DNA of 64,000 bases from Noviherbaspirillum humi (GCF_900188095.1 NZ_FZOT01000005.1:62001-126000), one strand, 5' to 3'; shown: positions 49,331-59,947, numbered from the stretch's first letter. Notes: generated by a model not told the origin, from the letters alone. Made by a program: numbers and translations.

Positions 49331-49425
49331 GGGAACCTCGGAGAAAACGCAGACGGCACTTTACCATCCAAACGCGGCCGGCAGGGACGCCGGGGCCAGC
49401 CTCGTTCCGCCCCGGTTGGCATCCC

Positions 49426-51069
49426 TCACATGCCTGGCGGCTTTTCCCTGCGCATCAGACGCCACAGCGTGGTGCGGCTGATGCCGAGCTGGTCGGCCGC
49501 CGCCTGCCGGTTGCCGCCGCAGCGGGCCAGTGCCCGAGCGGCGTCCTCCGGCGTGGGCGCGGCGGCTGGCGGTGCAGGCGTCCGCTGCGGCATGGCAGAT
49601 GCCGGCGGAGAGGACGGAGCGCTTGAAGCACCGCCGAGTTCCGGCGCCACCCCGAGCAGGAAGCTGGGCGACAGCGCCTGCAGCGGCGTCGAGGCCAGGA
49701 ACAGCGCCAGCCTTTCCATCAGGTTCCTCAGCTCCCGCACATTGCCCGGCCAGCGGTAGTTCTCCAGCAGCGGCGCGCAGGCCGCCAGTTCCGCATGCAG
49801 ATTGGCATGCGGCCGGGCGCCGAGGGCGGCCAGCGCCTGCTTCAGGTGCCACTGCGCCAGCCCGATCACATCTTCGCGCCGCTCGCGCAGCGGCGGCAGC
49901 GTCAGGCGCAGCACGCCGAGGCGGTAGAACAGGTCGGCGCGGAAGCGGCCGTCGGCCACCCGCTGGTCGAGGTCGCAATGGGTGGCGCTGACGATGCGCA
50001 CATTCACCGGCACCGGCCGGGTGCCGCCCACCCGCACCACCTCCCGCTCTTCCAGCACCCGCAGCAGGCGCGTCTGCAGCGACAGCGGCATTTCGCCGAT
50101 CTCGTCGAGGAACAGGGTGCCCCGGTCGGCGGCTTCGAACAGGCCCGCATGGCCGCCGCGGCGAGAGCCGGTAAAGGCGCCTTCCTCGTAACCGAACAGC
50201 TCCGACTCCAGCAGCGATTCGGCCACCGCGCCGCAGTTGACGGCGATGAAGGGCTGGCGCGCGCGCAGGCTTTCCCGGTGCAGGGCCTGGGCCGCCAGCT
50301 CCTTGCCGCTGCCGGTCTCGCCCTGGATCAGCACCGTCGCCGGCGAGCGGGCGAAGAGCTGAATGGCGTGGCGGGTCTGCTCCATCGCCGCCGATTCCCC
50401 GCGCAGGTCCGCCAGGCCGTGGCGCGCCCGCCGGGTATCGGCATTGCCGCGCGCGCGGCCGGATTCCAGCCGCGTCAGGCGGGCGATTTCCAGCGCATCC
50501 TCGAAGGCTTGCCGGATCGAGGCGGCCGAATACAGGAAGATGCCGGTGAGCCCCGCTTCCTCCGCCAGGTCGTTCACCAGGCCGGGGCCGACCACCACCC
50601 GGATGCCGGAGGCCTTCAGTTCGCTGATCTGGGCGCGCGCATCCTGCTCGGTGACATAGGCGCGCTGCACCAGCGCCAATCCAAAGGCGGACTGCAGCTC
50701 GATCAGCTCGGGCATGGATTCCTGATAAGTGACCACCGCCACCTGATCCGATATCTTGCGCGCCCGGGCCAGCGCCTGCATGACGTCGAAGCCGCTGGCG
50801 CGGGCGATCACCACCGGCACCGGCAGCCGGCTCTTGAGGTAGGCGGCATTCGAGCCGGCGGCGATCACCGCATCGCAGGGCTCCGTTTCCAGCCGCTCGC
50901 GGATGTGTCTGACGGCGTCCTCGAAGCCGAGGTGAATCGGCTCGATGAGGGCATCGTCGTCGAACTCGGGCGTGATGTCGCGAAACAGATCGGACAAACG
51001 GGAAATCGATACCGTCCAGAAAATCGGTTTCTCGGCATCATCGCGGCGGGAAAGGCGCAAGTGTTTCAT
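49426..51069 (-). CDS. prpR: Propionate catabolism sigma54 activator PrpR
   Basis: PrpR senses 2-methylcitrate and activates the prp operon with sigma54. The 547-residue protein has the PrpR N-terminal sensor domain (about 1-190), an AAA+ domain with GETGSGKE and a Fis-type helix-turn-helix at the C-terminus ([19 protein letters not shown]). The sigma54 loop reads GAFTGS instead of GAFTGA; I believe this variant is seen in other PrpR proteins but cannot check. A Pro/Ala-rich linker precedes the HTH. The gene is divergent from prpB, and its start codon lies within the repeat cluster that probably binds PrpR. Confidence 0.95.
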   Translation of the reverse strand: MKHLRLSRRDDAEKPIFWTVSISRLSDLFRDITPEFDDDALIEPIHLGFEDAVRHIRERLETEPCDAVIAAGSNAAYLKSRLPVPVVIARASGFDVMQALARARKISDQVAVVTYQESMPELIELQSAFGLALVQRAYVTEQDARAQISELKASGIRVVVGPGLVNDLAEEAGLTGIFLYSAASIRQAFEDALEIARLTRLESGRARGNADTRRARHGLADLRGESAAMEQTRHAIQLFARSPATVLIQGETGSGKELAAQALHRESLRARQPFIAVNCGAVAESLLESELFGYEEGAFTGSRRGGHAGLFEAADRGTLFLDEIGEMPLSLQTRLLRVLEEREVVRVGGTRPVPVNVRIVSATHCDLDQRVADGRFRADLFYRLGVLRLTLPPLRERREDVIGLAQWHLKQALAALGARPHANLHAELAACAPLLENYRWPGNVRELRNLMERLALFLASTPLQALSPSFLLGVAPELGGASSAPSSPPASAMPQRTPAPPAAAPTPEDAARALARCGGNRQAAADQLGISRTTLWRLMRREKPPGM

Positions 51070-51118
51070 GTTTCAGGAAATGTTTCAGTCTGGCCAATGT
51101 AACATGACTTGTGAAACA
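51062..51118 (+). repeat. Cluster of TGTTTCA-type half-sites, candidate PrpR enhancer
   Basis: TGTTTCA occurs at 51062-51068, 51069-51075 and 51081-51087; TGTAACA lies at 51098-51104 inside the palindrome ATGTAACAT, and the inverted TGAAACA at 51112-51118. The cluster sits about 95-150 bases upstream of the prpB -24/-12 promoter, the usual distance of an activator site. An AT-rich stretch at 51148-51181 between them could bind IHF. Confidence 0.55.
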
Positions 51119-51212
51119 GTGAAATCCTGTCTGCTTCCGAAAATACCCGTAAGTCATTGAAATGAAATAAAAAATGATGAAGACTGGTGACGTCATGGCG
51201 GCGCCGCAACGA

Positions 51213-51228
51213 TGGCACATGGCTTGCA
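51213..51228 (+). promoter_or_regulatory. Sigma54 (-24/-12) promoter of the prp operon
   Basis: TGGCACATGGCTTGCA matches the consensus TGGCAC-N5-TTGCA with GG and GC exactly ten bases apart. Predicted start near 51240, with prpB at 51288. Confidence 0.85.
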
Positions 51229-51287
51229 CTGGAGAGAGCCGCAAGATTCACGAAACACAACGCAGCAACCAGACAACAGGGGAAAAC

Positions 51288-52178
51288 ATGACACTTCGTT
51301 CCGCAGGCGCCGCCTTCCGCCAGGCCGTCAGGGAAGAATCGCCGCTTCAGGTGGTCGGCGCGATCAACGCCAACCATGCGCTGCTGGCCAAGCGGGCCGG
51401 CTTCAAGGCCATCTATCTTTCCGGCGGCGGCGTCGCCGCCGGCTCCCTCGGCCTGCCGGACCTCGGCATCTCCAACCTCGACGACGTGCTGACCGACGTG
51501 CGCCGCATCACCGACGTCTGCGACCTGCCGCTGCTGGTCGACGTCGACACCGGCTTCGGCTCGTCCGCCTTCAACGTCGCCCGCACGGTGAAGTCGATGA
51601 TCAAGTTCGGCGCCGCCGCCATGCACATCGAGGACCAGGTCGGCGCCAAGCGCTGCGGCCACCGCCCGAACAAGGAAATCGTCAGCAAGCAGGAGATGGT
51701 GGACCGCATCAAGGCGGCGGTGGATGCCCGCACCGACGAGAACTTCGTCATCATGGCCCGCACCGACGCGCTCGCCGTCGAGGGGCTGGAGGCGGCGCTG
51801 GACCGCGCCATCGCCTGCGTCGAAGCCGGCGCCGACATGGTGTTCCCGGAAGCCATCACCACGCTGGACATGTACAAGACCTTCGCCGACGCGGTGAAGG
51901 TGCCCATCCTGGCCAACATCACCGAATTCGGCGCCACGCCGCTGTACACGGTGGAAGAGCTGCGCGGCGTCGACGTCGGACTGGTGCTGTATCCGCTGTC
52001 GGCCTTCCGCGCCATGAACAAGGCGGCCGAGAACGTTTATACCGCCATTCGCCGCGACGGCAGCCAGAAGGCGGTGGTCGACACCATGCAGACCCGCATG
52101 GAGCTGTACGAGCGCATCAACTACCACGACTTCGAGCAGAAGCTGGATGCGCTGTTCGCCCAGCAAAAAGCCAAATAA
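51288..52178 (+). CDS. prpB: 2-methylisocitrate lyase
   Basis: PrpB splits 2-methylisocitrate to pyruvate and succinate, the last step of the methylcitrate cycle. The 296-residue protein of the isocitrate lyase/PEP mutase family has VDVDTGFG and the catalytic [10 protein letters not shown] loop. The ATG at 51288 is preceded by AGGGGAAAA. Upstream in-frame codons run through the promoter and are not coding. prpC follows 27 bases later. Confidence 0.97.
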   Translation: MTLRSAGAAFRQAVREESPLQVVGAINANHALLAKRAGFKAIYLSGGGVAAGSLGLPDLGISNLDDVLTDVRRITDVCDLPLLVDVDTGFGSSAFNVARTVKSMIKFGAAAMHIEDQVGAKRCGHRPNKEIVSKQEMVDRIKAAVDARTDENFVIMARTDALAVEGLEAALDRAIACVEAGADMVFPEAITTLDMYKTFADAVKVPILANITEFGATPLYTVEELRGVDVGLVLYPLSAFRAMNKAAENVYTAIRRDGSQKAVVDTMQTRMELYERINYHDFEQKLDALFAQQKAK

Positions 52179-52205
52179 TCCATAGCCGAAAACGAGGAGA
52201 TCACC

Positions 52206-53360
52206 ATGAGCGAACAACAGGCAAGCGGCTTCAAGCCGAAGAAATCCGTCGCGCTGTCCGGCGTCACCGCCGGCAATACTGCGCTGTGCACCGTCGGCCG
52301 CACCGGCAACGACCTGCACTACCGCGGCTACGACATCCTGGACGTGGCGGAAGCCTGCGAATTCGAGGAAATCGCCTACCTGCTGGTGCATGGCAAGCTG
52401 CCCAACGCCGCCGAGCTGCGAGGCTACAAGGCCAAGCTGAAGATGCTGCGCGGCCTGCCGGCCAATGTGAAGGCGGTGCTGGAAGCGTTGCCGGCGGCTT
52501 CGCACCCGATGGACGTGATGCGCACCGGCGTCTCGGCGCTCGGCTGCGCCCTGCCGGAGAAGGATGACCACAACATCCCCGGCGCGCGCGACATCGCCGA
52601 CAAGCTGATGGCTTCGCTCGGCTCCATGCTGCTGTACTGGTACCACTACAGCCACAACGGCAAGCGCATCGAGGTCGAGACCGACGACGACTCCATCGGC
52701 GCCCACTTCCTGCACCTGCTGCACGGCCAGAAGCCCTCTCCGCTGTGGGAGCGCGCGATGCACACCTCGCTCATCCTCTACGCCGAGCATGAGTTCAACG
52801 CCTCCACCTTCACCGCCCGCGTGGTGGCCGGCACCGGCTCTGACATGCATTCCGCCATCACCGGCGCCATCGGCGCGCTGCGCGGCCCCAAGCACGGCGG
52901 CGCGAATGAAGTGGCGTTCGAGATCCAGAAACGCTACGACAATGCCGACGAGGCCGAGGCCGACATCCGCCGCCGCGTGGAGAACAAGGAAGTCATCATC
53001 GGCTTCGGCCATCCGGTCTACACCGTTTCCGACCCGCGCAACAAGGTGATCAAGGACGTGGCGCGCCAGCTGTCGCAGGACGCCGGCTCGATGAAGATGT
53101 TCGACATCGCCGAGCGCCTGGAAAGCGTGATGTGGGACGTGAAGAAGATGTTCCCCAACCTGGACTGGTTCTCGGCCGTGTCGTATCACATGATGGGCGT
53201 GCCGACGGCGATGTTCACGCCGCTGTTCGTGATCGCCCGCACCTCCGGCTGGTCGGCCCACATCATCGAGCAGCGCATCGACAACAAGATCATCCGCCCG
53301 AGTGCCAACTACGTCGGCCCGGAAGACCTGAAGTTCGTGCCGATCCAGGACCGCGAGTAA
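52206..53360 (+). CDS. prpC: 2-methylcitrate synthase
   Basis: PrpC condenses propionyl-CoA and oxaloacetate to 2-methylcitrate, the likely inducer of PrpR. The 384-residue citrate synthase-family protein has GLVGVTAG-like [22 protein letters not shown], and the catalytic His/Asp segments ([21 protein letters not shown]). A GAGGAG ribosome binding site precedes the ATG. Length and residue pattern fit methylcitrate synthase, not citrate synthase GltA. Confidence 0.97.
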   Translation: MSEQQASGFKPKKSVALSGVTAGNTALCTVGRTGNDLHYRGYDILDVAEACEFEEIAYLLVHGKLPNAAELRGYKAKLKMLRGLPANVKAVLEALPAASHPMDVMRTGVSALGCALPEKDDHNIPGARDIADKLMASLGSMLLYWYHYSHNGKRIEVETDDDSIGAHFLHLLHGQKPSPLWERAMHTSLILYAEHEFNASTFTARVVAGTGSDMHSAITGAIGALRGPKHGGANEVAFEIQKRYDNADEAEADIRRRVENKEVIIGFGHPVYTVSDPRNKVIKDVARQLSQDAGSMKMFDIAERLESVMWDVKKMFPNLDWFSAVSYHMMGVPTAMFTPLFVIARTSGWSAHIIEQRIDNKIIRPSANYVGPEDLKFVPIQDRE

Positions 53361-53387
53361 GCAGAAACCATCACCGATCGAGCCTCC

Positions 53388-56000
53388 ATGAATACCCAAT
53401 ACCGCAAGACACTGCCGGGCACCGACCTGGATTACTTCGATGCGCGCGCCGCCGTCGATGCCATCCAGCCCGGCGCCTATGACAAGCTGCCGTACACTTC
53501 GCGCGTGCTGGCGGAGAACCTGGTGCGCCGCTGCGACCCGGCGACGCTGACCGACTCGCTCAGGCAGCTCATCGAGCGCCGGCGCGACCTCGACTTCCCC
53601 TGGTTCCCGGCGCGCGTGGTCTGCCACGACATCCTCGGCCAGACCGCGCTGGTGGACCTGGCCGGCCTGCGCGACGCCATCGCTGCCCAGGGCGGCGATC
53701 CCGCGCTGGTCAATCCGGTGGTGCCGACCCAGCTGGTGGTCGACCATTCGCTCGCCGTCGAGTGCGGCGGCTTCGACAAGGATGCCTTCGAGAAGAACCG
53801 AGCGATCGAGGACCGCCGCAACGAGGACCGCTTCGACTTCATCAACTGGACCAAGGAAGCCTTCAAGAACGTCGACGTGATCCCGCCGGGCAACGGCATC
53901 CTGCACCAGATCAACCTGGAGCGCATGAGCCCGGTGATCCAGGTGCGTGACGGCGTCGCCTTCCCGGATACCCTGGTCGGCACCGACAGCCACACGCCGA
54001 TGGTGGATGCGCTGGGCGTGATCGCCGTCGGCGTCGGCGGCCTGGAAGCGGAGACGGTGATGCTCGGCCGCGCATCCTGGATGCGCCTGCCGGACATCGT
54101 CGGCGTGGAGCTGACTGGCAAGGCCGGGCCCGGCATCACCGCCACCGACATCGTGCTGGCGCTGACCGAATTCCTGCGCAAGGAAAAGGTGGTGTCGGCC
54201 TACCTCGAGTTCTACGGCGAGGGCGCATCCAGCCTGACCCTGGGCGACCGCGCCACCATCTCCAACATGGCGCCGGAGTTCGGCGCCACCGCGGCGATGT
54301 TCTCCATCGACGAGCAGACCATCAAGTACCTGAAGCTCACCGGCCGCGAGGATGGGCTGGTGCGCCTGGTGGAAATCTACGCGAAGGAAACCGGCCTCTG
54401 GTCCGACACGCTCAAGCAGGCCGAGTACGAGCGCGTGCTGCGCTTCGACCTGTCCTCGGTGGTGCGCAATATCGCCGGCCCGAGCAATCCGCACAAGCGG
54501 GTGCCGACCTCGGAGCTGGCGGCGCGCGGCATCGCCGGCAAGGTGGAGAACGAGCCCGGCCTGATGCCGGACGGCGCGGTGATCATCGCCGCCATCACCA
54601 GCTGCACCAATACCAACAACCCGCGCAACATGATCGCCGCCGGCCTCCTGGCCCGCAATGCGAACCGGCGCGGCCTGCTGCGCAAGCCCTGGGTGAAGAG
54701 CTCGCTGGCGCCGGGATCGAAGACGGTGGCGCTGTACCTGGAGGAGGCCGGCCTGCTGCCCGAGCTTGAGCGGCTCGGCTTCGGCGTGGTGGCCTTCGCC
54801 TGCACCACCTGCAACGGCATGTCCGGCGCGCTCGATCCGGCGATCCAGAAGGAAATCATCGAGCGCGACCTGTACGCCACCGCGGTCCTCTCCGGCAACC
54901 GCAACTTCGACGGCCGCATCCATCCTTACGCCAAGCAGGCTTTCCTCGCCTCGCCGCCGCTGGTGGTGGCCTACGCCATCGCCGGCACCATCCGCTTCGA
55001 CATCGAGAAGGATGTGCTCGGCCAGGATGACGACGGCAAGCCGGTGCGCCTGGCCGACATCTGGCCGTCCGACGAGGAGATCGATGCCATCATCGCTTCC
55101 AGCGTCAAGCCGGAGCATTTCCGCAAGGTCTACATCCCGATGTTCGCGCCGCAGCAGGCTTCCACCGAGACGGTGAGCCCGCTCTACGACTGGCGGCCGA
55201 CGAGCACCTACATCCGCCGGCCGCCGTACTGGGACAAGGAAGGGCAGGGCGCGCTGGCGGCCAGCCCGCGCACCCTCAAGGGCATGGTGCCGCTGGCGGT
55301 GCTGGGCGACAACATCACCACCGACCACCTGTCGCCGTCCAACGCCATCCTGGCCGACAGCGCCGCCGGCGAATATCTCGCCAGGATGGGCTTGCCGGAG
55401 GAGGATTTCAATTCCTACGCCACCCACCGCGGCGACCACCTGACCGCCCAGCGCGCCACCTTCGCCAACCCGACCCTCGTCAACGAGATGGTCGTGGTGG
55501 ACGGCAAGGTGAAGGCGGGATCGCTGGCCCGCATCGAGCCGGAAGGCAAGGTTGCCCGCATGTGGGAAGCGATCGAGACCTACATGGAGCGCAAGCAGCC
55601 GCTGATCATCATCGCCGGCGCCGACTACGGCCAGGGCTCTTCCCGCGACTGGGCCGCCAAGGGCGTGCGCCTGGCCGGCGTGGAAGCCATCGTCGCGGAA
55701 GGCTTCGAGCGCATCCACCGCACCAACCTGGTCGGCATGGGCGTGCTGCCGCTGGAGTTCAAGCCGGGCACGGACCGCAAGACGCTGGGCATCGACGGCA
55801 GCGAAACCTATGACGTGATCGGCGAGCGCAAGCCGCGCGCCACGCTGACGCTGGTGATCACCCGCCGCAGCGGCGAGACGCTGGAAGTGCCCGTTACCTG
55901 CCGCCTGGATACGGCAGAAGAAGTCGCCATCTATGAAGCCGGCGGCGTGCTGCAGCGCTTCGCCCAGGACTTCCTGGCGTCAACCAAGGCTGCGGCATAA
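53388..56000 (+). CDS. acnD: Fe-S dependent 2-methylcitrate dehydratase AcnD
   Basis: AcnD dehydrates 2-methylcitrate, making the trans-type 2-methylaconitate that PrpF must isomerise. The 870-residue aconitase-family protein carries the three cluster cysteines in TSCTNTNNPRN and CTTCNGMSG and the swivel-domain motif DYGQGSSRDWAAKG. It replaces the cofactor-free PrpD used in enterobacteria, so this operon is of the acnD-prpF type. Confidence 0.97.
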   Translation: MNTQYRKTLPGTDLDYFDARAAVDAIQPGAYDKLPYTSRVLAENLVRRCDPATLTDSLRQLIERRRDLDFPWFPARVVCHDILGQTALVDLAGLRDAIAAQGGDPALVNPVVPTQLVVDHSLAVECGGFDKDAFEKNRAIEDRRNEDRFDFINWTKEAFKNVDVIPPGNGILHQINLERMSPVIQVRDGVAFPDTLVGTDSHTPMVDALGVIAVGVGGLEAETVMLGRASWMRLPDIVGVELTGKAGPGITATDIVLALTEFLRKEKVVSAYLEFYGEGASSLTLGDRATISNMAPEFGATAAMFSIDEQTIKYLKLTGREDGLVRLVEIYAKETGLWSDTLKQAEYERVLRFDLSSVVRNIAGPSNPHKRVPTSELAARGIAGKVENEPGLMPDGAVIIAAITSCTNTNNPRNMIAAGLLARNANRRGLLRKPWVKSSLAPGSKTVALYLEEAGLLPELERLGFGVVAFACTTCNGMSGALDPAIQKEIIERDLYATAVLSGNRNFDGRIHPYAKQAFLASPPLVVAYAIAGTIRFDIEKDVLGQDDDGKPVRLADIWPSDEEIDAIIASSVKPEHFRKVYIPMFAPQQASTETVSPLYDWRPTSTYIRRPPYWDKEGQGALAASPRTLKGMVPLAVLGDNITTDHLSPSNAILADSAAGEYLARMGLPEEDFNSYATHRGDHLTAQRATFANPTLVNEMVVVDGKVKAGSLARIEPEGKVARMWEAIETYMERKQPLIIIAGADYGQGSSRDWAAKGVRLAGVEAIVAEGFERIHRTNLVGMGVLPLEFKPGTDRKTLGIDGSETYDVIGERKPRATLTLVITRRSGETLEVPVTCRLDTAEEVAIYEAGGVLQRFAQDFLASTKAAA

Positions 56001-56027
56001 CGCGAAGCAAACACGAGGAAACCATTC

Positions 56028-57218
56028 ATGTCCCACGTACCCCAAATCAAGATTCCCGCCACCTACATGCGCGGCGGCACCAGCAAGGGCGTGTTCTTCC
56101 GGCTGCAGGATCTGCCGGAAGCGGCCCAGGCGCCGGGCGCGGCGCGCGATGCGCTGCTGATGCGCGTCATCGGCAGCCCCGACCCCTACGGCAAGCAGAT
56201 CGACGGCATGGGCGGCGCCACCTCCAGCACCAGCAAGACGGTGATCATCTCCAGGAGCAGCCAGCCGGATCATGACGTCGACTACCTGTTCGGCCAGGTC
56301 TCCATCGATACCAGGTTCGTCGACTGGAGCGGCAACTGCGGCAACCTCACCGCCGCCGTCGGCCCCTTTGCCATCAGCAACGGCCTGATCGATCCGGCGC
56401 GGGTGCCGAAGGATGGCATCGCCACCGTGCGCATCTGGCAGGCCAACATCGGCAAGACCATCATCGCCCATGTGCCGATGACCAATGGCGCGGTGCAGGA
56501 AACCGGCGATTTCGAGCTGGATGGCGTCGCCTTTCCGGCGGCCGAGGTGCAGCTCGAATTCCTCGACCCGGCGGCCGAGGAGGAGGGCGCCGAGGGCTCC
56601 ATGTTCCCGACCGGGAACCTGGTCGACGACCTGGAGGTGCCGGGCGTCGGCACCCTGAAGGCGACCATGATCAACGCCGGCATCCCGACCATCTTCATCA
56701 ATGCCGACGCCATCGACTACCAGGGCACCGAGCTGCAGGACGCCATCAACGGCGATGCGCGGGCGCTGAAGATGTTCGAGACCATCCGCGCCCACGGCGC
56801 GGTGCGCATGGGGCTGATCAAGCATGTGGATGAGGCGGGCAAGCGGCAGCACACGCCCAAGGTGGCCTTCGTCGCCAGGCCGGCTGCCTATACCGCGTCG
56901 AGCGGCAAGCAGGTCGGCCCAAACGACATCGACGTGCTGGTGCGCACCCTCTCCATGGGCAAGCTGCACCATGCTTCGCCGGGCACGGTGGCGGTCGCCA
57001 TCGCCACCGCGGCGGCGGTGCCGGGCACGCTGGTGAACCTGGCGGCCGGCGGCGGCACCCGCACCGCCACCCGCTTCGGCCATCCCTCCGGCACGCTGCG
57101 CGTCGGCGCCGAGGCGACGCAGGCGAACGGCGAATGGACCGTCACCAAGGCCATCATGAGCCGCAGCGCGCGGGTCCTGATGGAAGGCTGGGTGCGCGTG
57201 CCGGGCGACGCGTTCTGA
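56028..57218 (+). CDS. prpF: 2-methylaconitate isomerase PrpF
   Basis: PrpF converts the AcnD product to cis-2-methylaconitate for the next hydration. The 396-residue protein matches the PrpF/DUF453 family: ATYMRGGTSKGVFF at the N-terminus, GMGGATSSTSKTVI, DWSGNCGNLTAAVGPFA (with its conserved Cys) and the C-terminal GGGTRTATRFGHPSG. The GAGGAAA ribosome binding site precedes the ATG. It ends just before a long hairpin that separates it from prpE. Confidence 0.97.
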   Translation: MSHVPQIKIPATYMRGGTSKGVFFRLQDLPEAAQAPGAARDALLMRVIGSPDPYGKQIDGMGGATSSTSKTVIISRSSQPDHDVDYLFGQVSIDTRFVDWSGNCGNLTAAVGPFAISNGLIDPARVPKDGIATVRIWQANIGKTIIAHVPMTNGAVQETGDFELDGVAFPAAEVQLEFLDPAAEEEGAEGSMFPTGNLVDDLEVPGVGTLKATMINAGIPTIFINADAIDYQGTELQDAINGDARALKMFETIRAHGAVRMGLIKHVDEAGKRQHTPKVAFVARPAAYTASSGKQVGPNDIDVLVRTLSMGKLHHASPGTVAVAIATAAAVPGTLVNLAAGGGTRTATRFGHPSGTLRVGAEATQANGEWTVTKAIMSRSARVLMEGWVRVPGDAF

Positions 57219-57219
57219 T

Positions 57220-57256
57220 GCCTGTGCGGAGCCGGCCGGTCCGGCTCCGCACAGGC
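57220..57256 (+). promoter_or_regulatory. 16-bp perfect hairpin between prpF and prpE
   Basis: Bases 57220-57235 are the exact reverse complement of 57241-57256, with loop CCGGT. No T run follows, so it is not a standard intrinsic terminator. It starts two bases after the prpF stop and may stabilise the upstream message or lower prpE expression. The rest of 57257-57427 is non-coding. Confidence 0.65.
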
Positions 57257-57427
57257 GATTGCATCCAAAAAATGTAAGTGCGCAGTAAGTGGGCAGGCAC
57301 ACAATGTCCACATCAACGGTGCAAGAAACGCCCGCGCGGCGGGCACGATGGATGCCGCAAACAGCCGAGCCTCCGCCAATAAAGCCACCGCAGTTCCGGT
57401 TCCCTTTCACGGAGTGCAGGAGACATC

Positions 57428-59317
57428 ATGAACTTCACGGACTTCCATCAGCGGTCGGTCGACGACCCGCAGGGCTTCTGGGCGGAGCAGGCCACCCTCA
57501 TCGGCTGGAACAAGCCTTTCAGCGAAACGCTCGACTATTCCCGACCGCCGTTCACGCGATGGTTCGTCGGCGGCGAAACCAACCTCTGCCACAACGCCAT
57601 CGACCGCTGGCTCGATACCCGCGGCGACCAGCCAGCGCTGATCGCCATCTCCACCGAGACCGATACCGAGAAGGTGTACAGCGTGCGCGAGCTGCACCAG
57701 GAAGTCATGCGCACCGCCGCCATCATGCAGTCGCTCGGCGTCGGCCGCGGCGACCGGGTGCTGATCTACATGCCGATGATCGCCGAGGCCGCCTTCGCCA
57801 TGCTGGCCTGCGCCCGCATCGGCGCCATCCACTCGGTGGTGTTCGGCGGCTTCGCCGCCAACAGCCTTGCCACCCGCATCGACGATGCGCAGCCGAAGCT
57901 GATCGTCTCCGCAGACGCCGGCTCCCGCGCCGGCAAGGTGGTGCCCTACAAGCCGCTGCTGGACGAAGCCATCGGCCGCGCCAGCCACAAGCCGGCGAAA
58001 GTGCTGATGGTAGATCGCGGCCTGGCGCCGATGGACAAGGTGGACGGACGCGACGTCGACTATGCGCTGGCGCGCGAGCAGCACATGCATGCGCAGGTGC
58101 CGGTGACCTGGCTGGAGTCGAACGAGATTTCCTACATCCTCTACACCTCCGGCACCACCGGCAAGCCCAAGGGCGTGCAGCGCGACGTCGGCGGATACGC
58201 GGTGGCGCTGGCCGCGTCGATGAAATACATCTTCCTCGGCCAGCCTGGCGGCACCTTCTTCTCCACGTCGGACATCGGCTGGGTGGTCGGCCACAGCTAC
58301 ATCGTCTACGGTCCGCTGATCGCCGGCATGGCCACCATCATGTACGAAGGCTTGCCGATCCGGCCCGACGCCGGCATCTGGTGGAGCATCGTGGAGAAGT
58401 ACAGGGTGACGGCCATGTTCTCGGCGCCGACGGCGGTGCGGGTGCTGAAGAAGCAGCCGGCGGAATTCATGAAGAAGCACGACATCTCCTCGCTCAAGGC
58501 GCTGTTCCTGGCCGGCGAGCCGCTGGACGAGCCGACGGCCCAATGGATCTCGGGCGAGCTGGGCGTGCCCATCATCGACAACTACTGGCAGACCGAGACC
58601 GGCTGGCCCATCCTCACGGTGGCGCGCGGCATCGACGATACGCCGACCCGCCTCGGCAGCCCGGGCAAGCCGATGTACGGCTACAAGGTGAAGCTGATCG
58701 ACGAAGCCACCGGCGAGGAGTGCGGACCGAACCAGAAGGGCGTGGTGGTGATCGAGGGGCCGCTGCCGCCGGGCTGCATGCAGACGGTGTTCGGCGACGA
58801 CGAGCGCTTCGTCAACACCTATTGGTCCAACATTCCGGACCGCCAGGTCTACTCGACTTTCGACTGGGGCGTTCGCGACGCCGACGGTTACTACTTCATC
58901 CTCGGCCGCACCGACGACGTGATCAACGTCGCCGGCCACCGGCTCGGCACGCGGGAAATCGAGGAAAGCATCGCCAGCCATCCGAACGTGTCGGAGGTGG
59001 CGGTGGTCGGCATCGCCGACAAGCTCAAGGGACAGGTAGCGGTCGCCTTCGCCATCCTCAAGCATCCGGAGCAGGCGGAAACGATGGAGCAGAAGCTGGC
59101 GCTGGAAGGCGACGTCATGGCCACGGTGGACAGGCAGCTCGGTGCCGTCGGGCGTCCGGCACGGGTGTATTTCGTGCCGCTGCTGCCGAAGACGCGCTCG
59201 GGCAAGCTGCTGCGGCGCTCCATTCAGGCCATCTGCGAAGGCAGGGATCCAGGCGACCTCACCACCATCGAAGATCCGGCATCCCTGCAGCATGTGAGGG
59301 ACGCCGTCGGGGGCTGA
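57428..59317 (+). CDS. prpE: Propionate-CoA ligase
   Basis: PrpE activates propionate to propionyl-CoA, the entry to the methylcitrate cycle. The 629-residue acyl-CoA synthetase has the ATP motif YTSGTTGKPKG, the YWQTETGWP core and the acetylatable lysine in LPKTRSGKLLRR. An AGGAGA ribosome binding site precedes the ATG. It lies 209 bases after prpF, behind a hairpin. It resembles Acs, but length and place identify PrpE. Confidence 0.96.
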   Translation: MNFTDFHQRSVDDPQGFWAEQATLIGWNKPFSETLDYSRPPFTRWFVGGETNLCHNAIDRWLDTRGDQPALIAISTETDTEKVYSVRELHQEVMRTAAIMQSLGVGRGDRVLIYMPMIAEAAFAMLACARIGAIHSVVFGGFAANSLATRIDDAQPKLIVSADAGSRAGKVVPYKPLLDEAIGRASHKPAKVLMVDRGLAPMDKVDGRDVDYALAREQHMHAQVPVTWLESNEISYILYTSGTTGKPKGVQRDVGGYAVALAASMKYIFLGQPGGTFFSTSDIGWVVGHSYIVYGPLIAGMATIMYEGLPIRPDAGIWWSIVEKYRVTAMFSAPTAVRVLKKQPAEFMKKHDISSLKALFLAGEPLDEPTAQWISGELGVPIIDNYWQTETGWPILTVARGIDDTPTRLGSPGKPMYGYKVKLIDEATGEECGPNQKGVVVIEGPLPPGCMQTVFGDDERFVNTYWSNIPDRQVYSTFDWGVRDADGYYFILGRTDDVINVAGHRLGTREIEESIASHPNVSEVAVVGIADKLKGQVAVAFAILKHPEQAETMEQKLALEGDVMATVDRQLGAVGRPARVYFVPLLPKTRSGKLLRRSIQAICEGRDPGDLTTIEDPASLQHVRDAVGG

Positions 59318-59346
59318 GCCTCGTCGTTCCCGCCGATTCAGGAAGA

Positions 59347-59370
59347 AAGAAGCCCGACGACGGGCTTCTT
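59347..59370. terminator. Probable bidirectional terminator between prpE and the cupin gene
   Basis: A perfect 10-bp stem (59347-59356 with 59361-59370) with an ACGA loop. The minus side continues TTTCTTCC and the plus side has a weak GGTTTT, so it fits the cupin gene better than prpE. Confidence 0.65.
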
Positions 59371-59410
59371 CCGGTTTTCCGGCATGGCCGGATTGCTGCC
59401 TGCCCAGTGA

Positions 59411-59797
59411 TCAATGCTTGACGGCGTAATGCTCGGCGCCGGTGAAATCGATCAGCATGCAGGGCTGGTCTCCCACCACCCAGGCGTCGTGGCCGGGCGG
59501 CATGTAGAAAGCGTCGCCTTCCTGGTAGGTCACTTCCTCGCCATTGTCCATGTGCACGCACATCTTGCCGGACAGGATGATCCCGGTGTGCGCCGCCTTG
59601 CAGGAGTCGGTTCCCGCCATCGGCTTGACATGCATGCTCCAGCGCCAGCCCGGCTGGAATTCGCCGCGCCCGAGCGTGCAGCCGCCGACGCCGAATACCG
59701 ACAGGCGTCCCTTGTCGTCCAGGAAGGTCCTGACCTCATCCGGCTGGTTGATCGGTTTCCTTATCAGCGCCTCCGTCTTTTCCATGACTTCGTTCAT
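59411..59797 (-). CDS. Small cupin domain protein
   Basis: A 128-residue single cupin: GWRWSMHVKP, HTGIILSGKMCVHMDNGEEVTYQEGDAFYMPPGHDAWVVGD. Metal-type residues occur (His in SMHV, HTG, GHD) but the canonical cupin motif 1 is incomplete. AGGAG seven bases before the ATG at 59797 is a good ribosome binding site. Function is unknown; sensing or small-molecule binding is likely from the family only. Confidence 0.88.
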   Translation of the reverse strand: MNEVMEKTEALIRKPINQPDEVRTFLDDKGRLSVFGVGGCTLGRGEFQPGWRWSMHVKPMAGTDSCKAAHTGIILSGKMCVHMDNGEEVTYQEGDAFYMPPGHDAWVVGDQPCMLIDFTGAEHYAVKH

Positions 59798-59947
59798 GTC
59801 TTTCTCCTCGATGAAGAAGCGCCCGCGCCGGGCGCAGCTTCAGTATCGGCGCCGCGGAAGCGATGAACAGGGAAGATCCGGAACGATGCTTGAGCAATGT
59901 CAATCCGCACCGGTTCGCGTCCGGCAGTGCCGCGAGAGTCCGGCCTC

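Noticed and set aside
51066-55718. 1550-codon open frame on the minus strand opposite prpB, prpC and acnD
   Set aside because: It is the antisense of three well-supported genes; its Ala/His/Gly/Arg-rich, low-complexity translation is what high-GC3 coding gives in the opposite frame.
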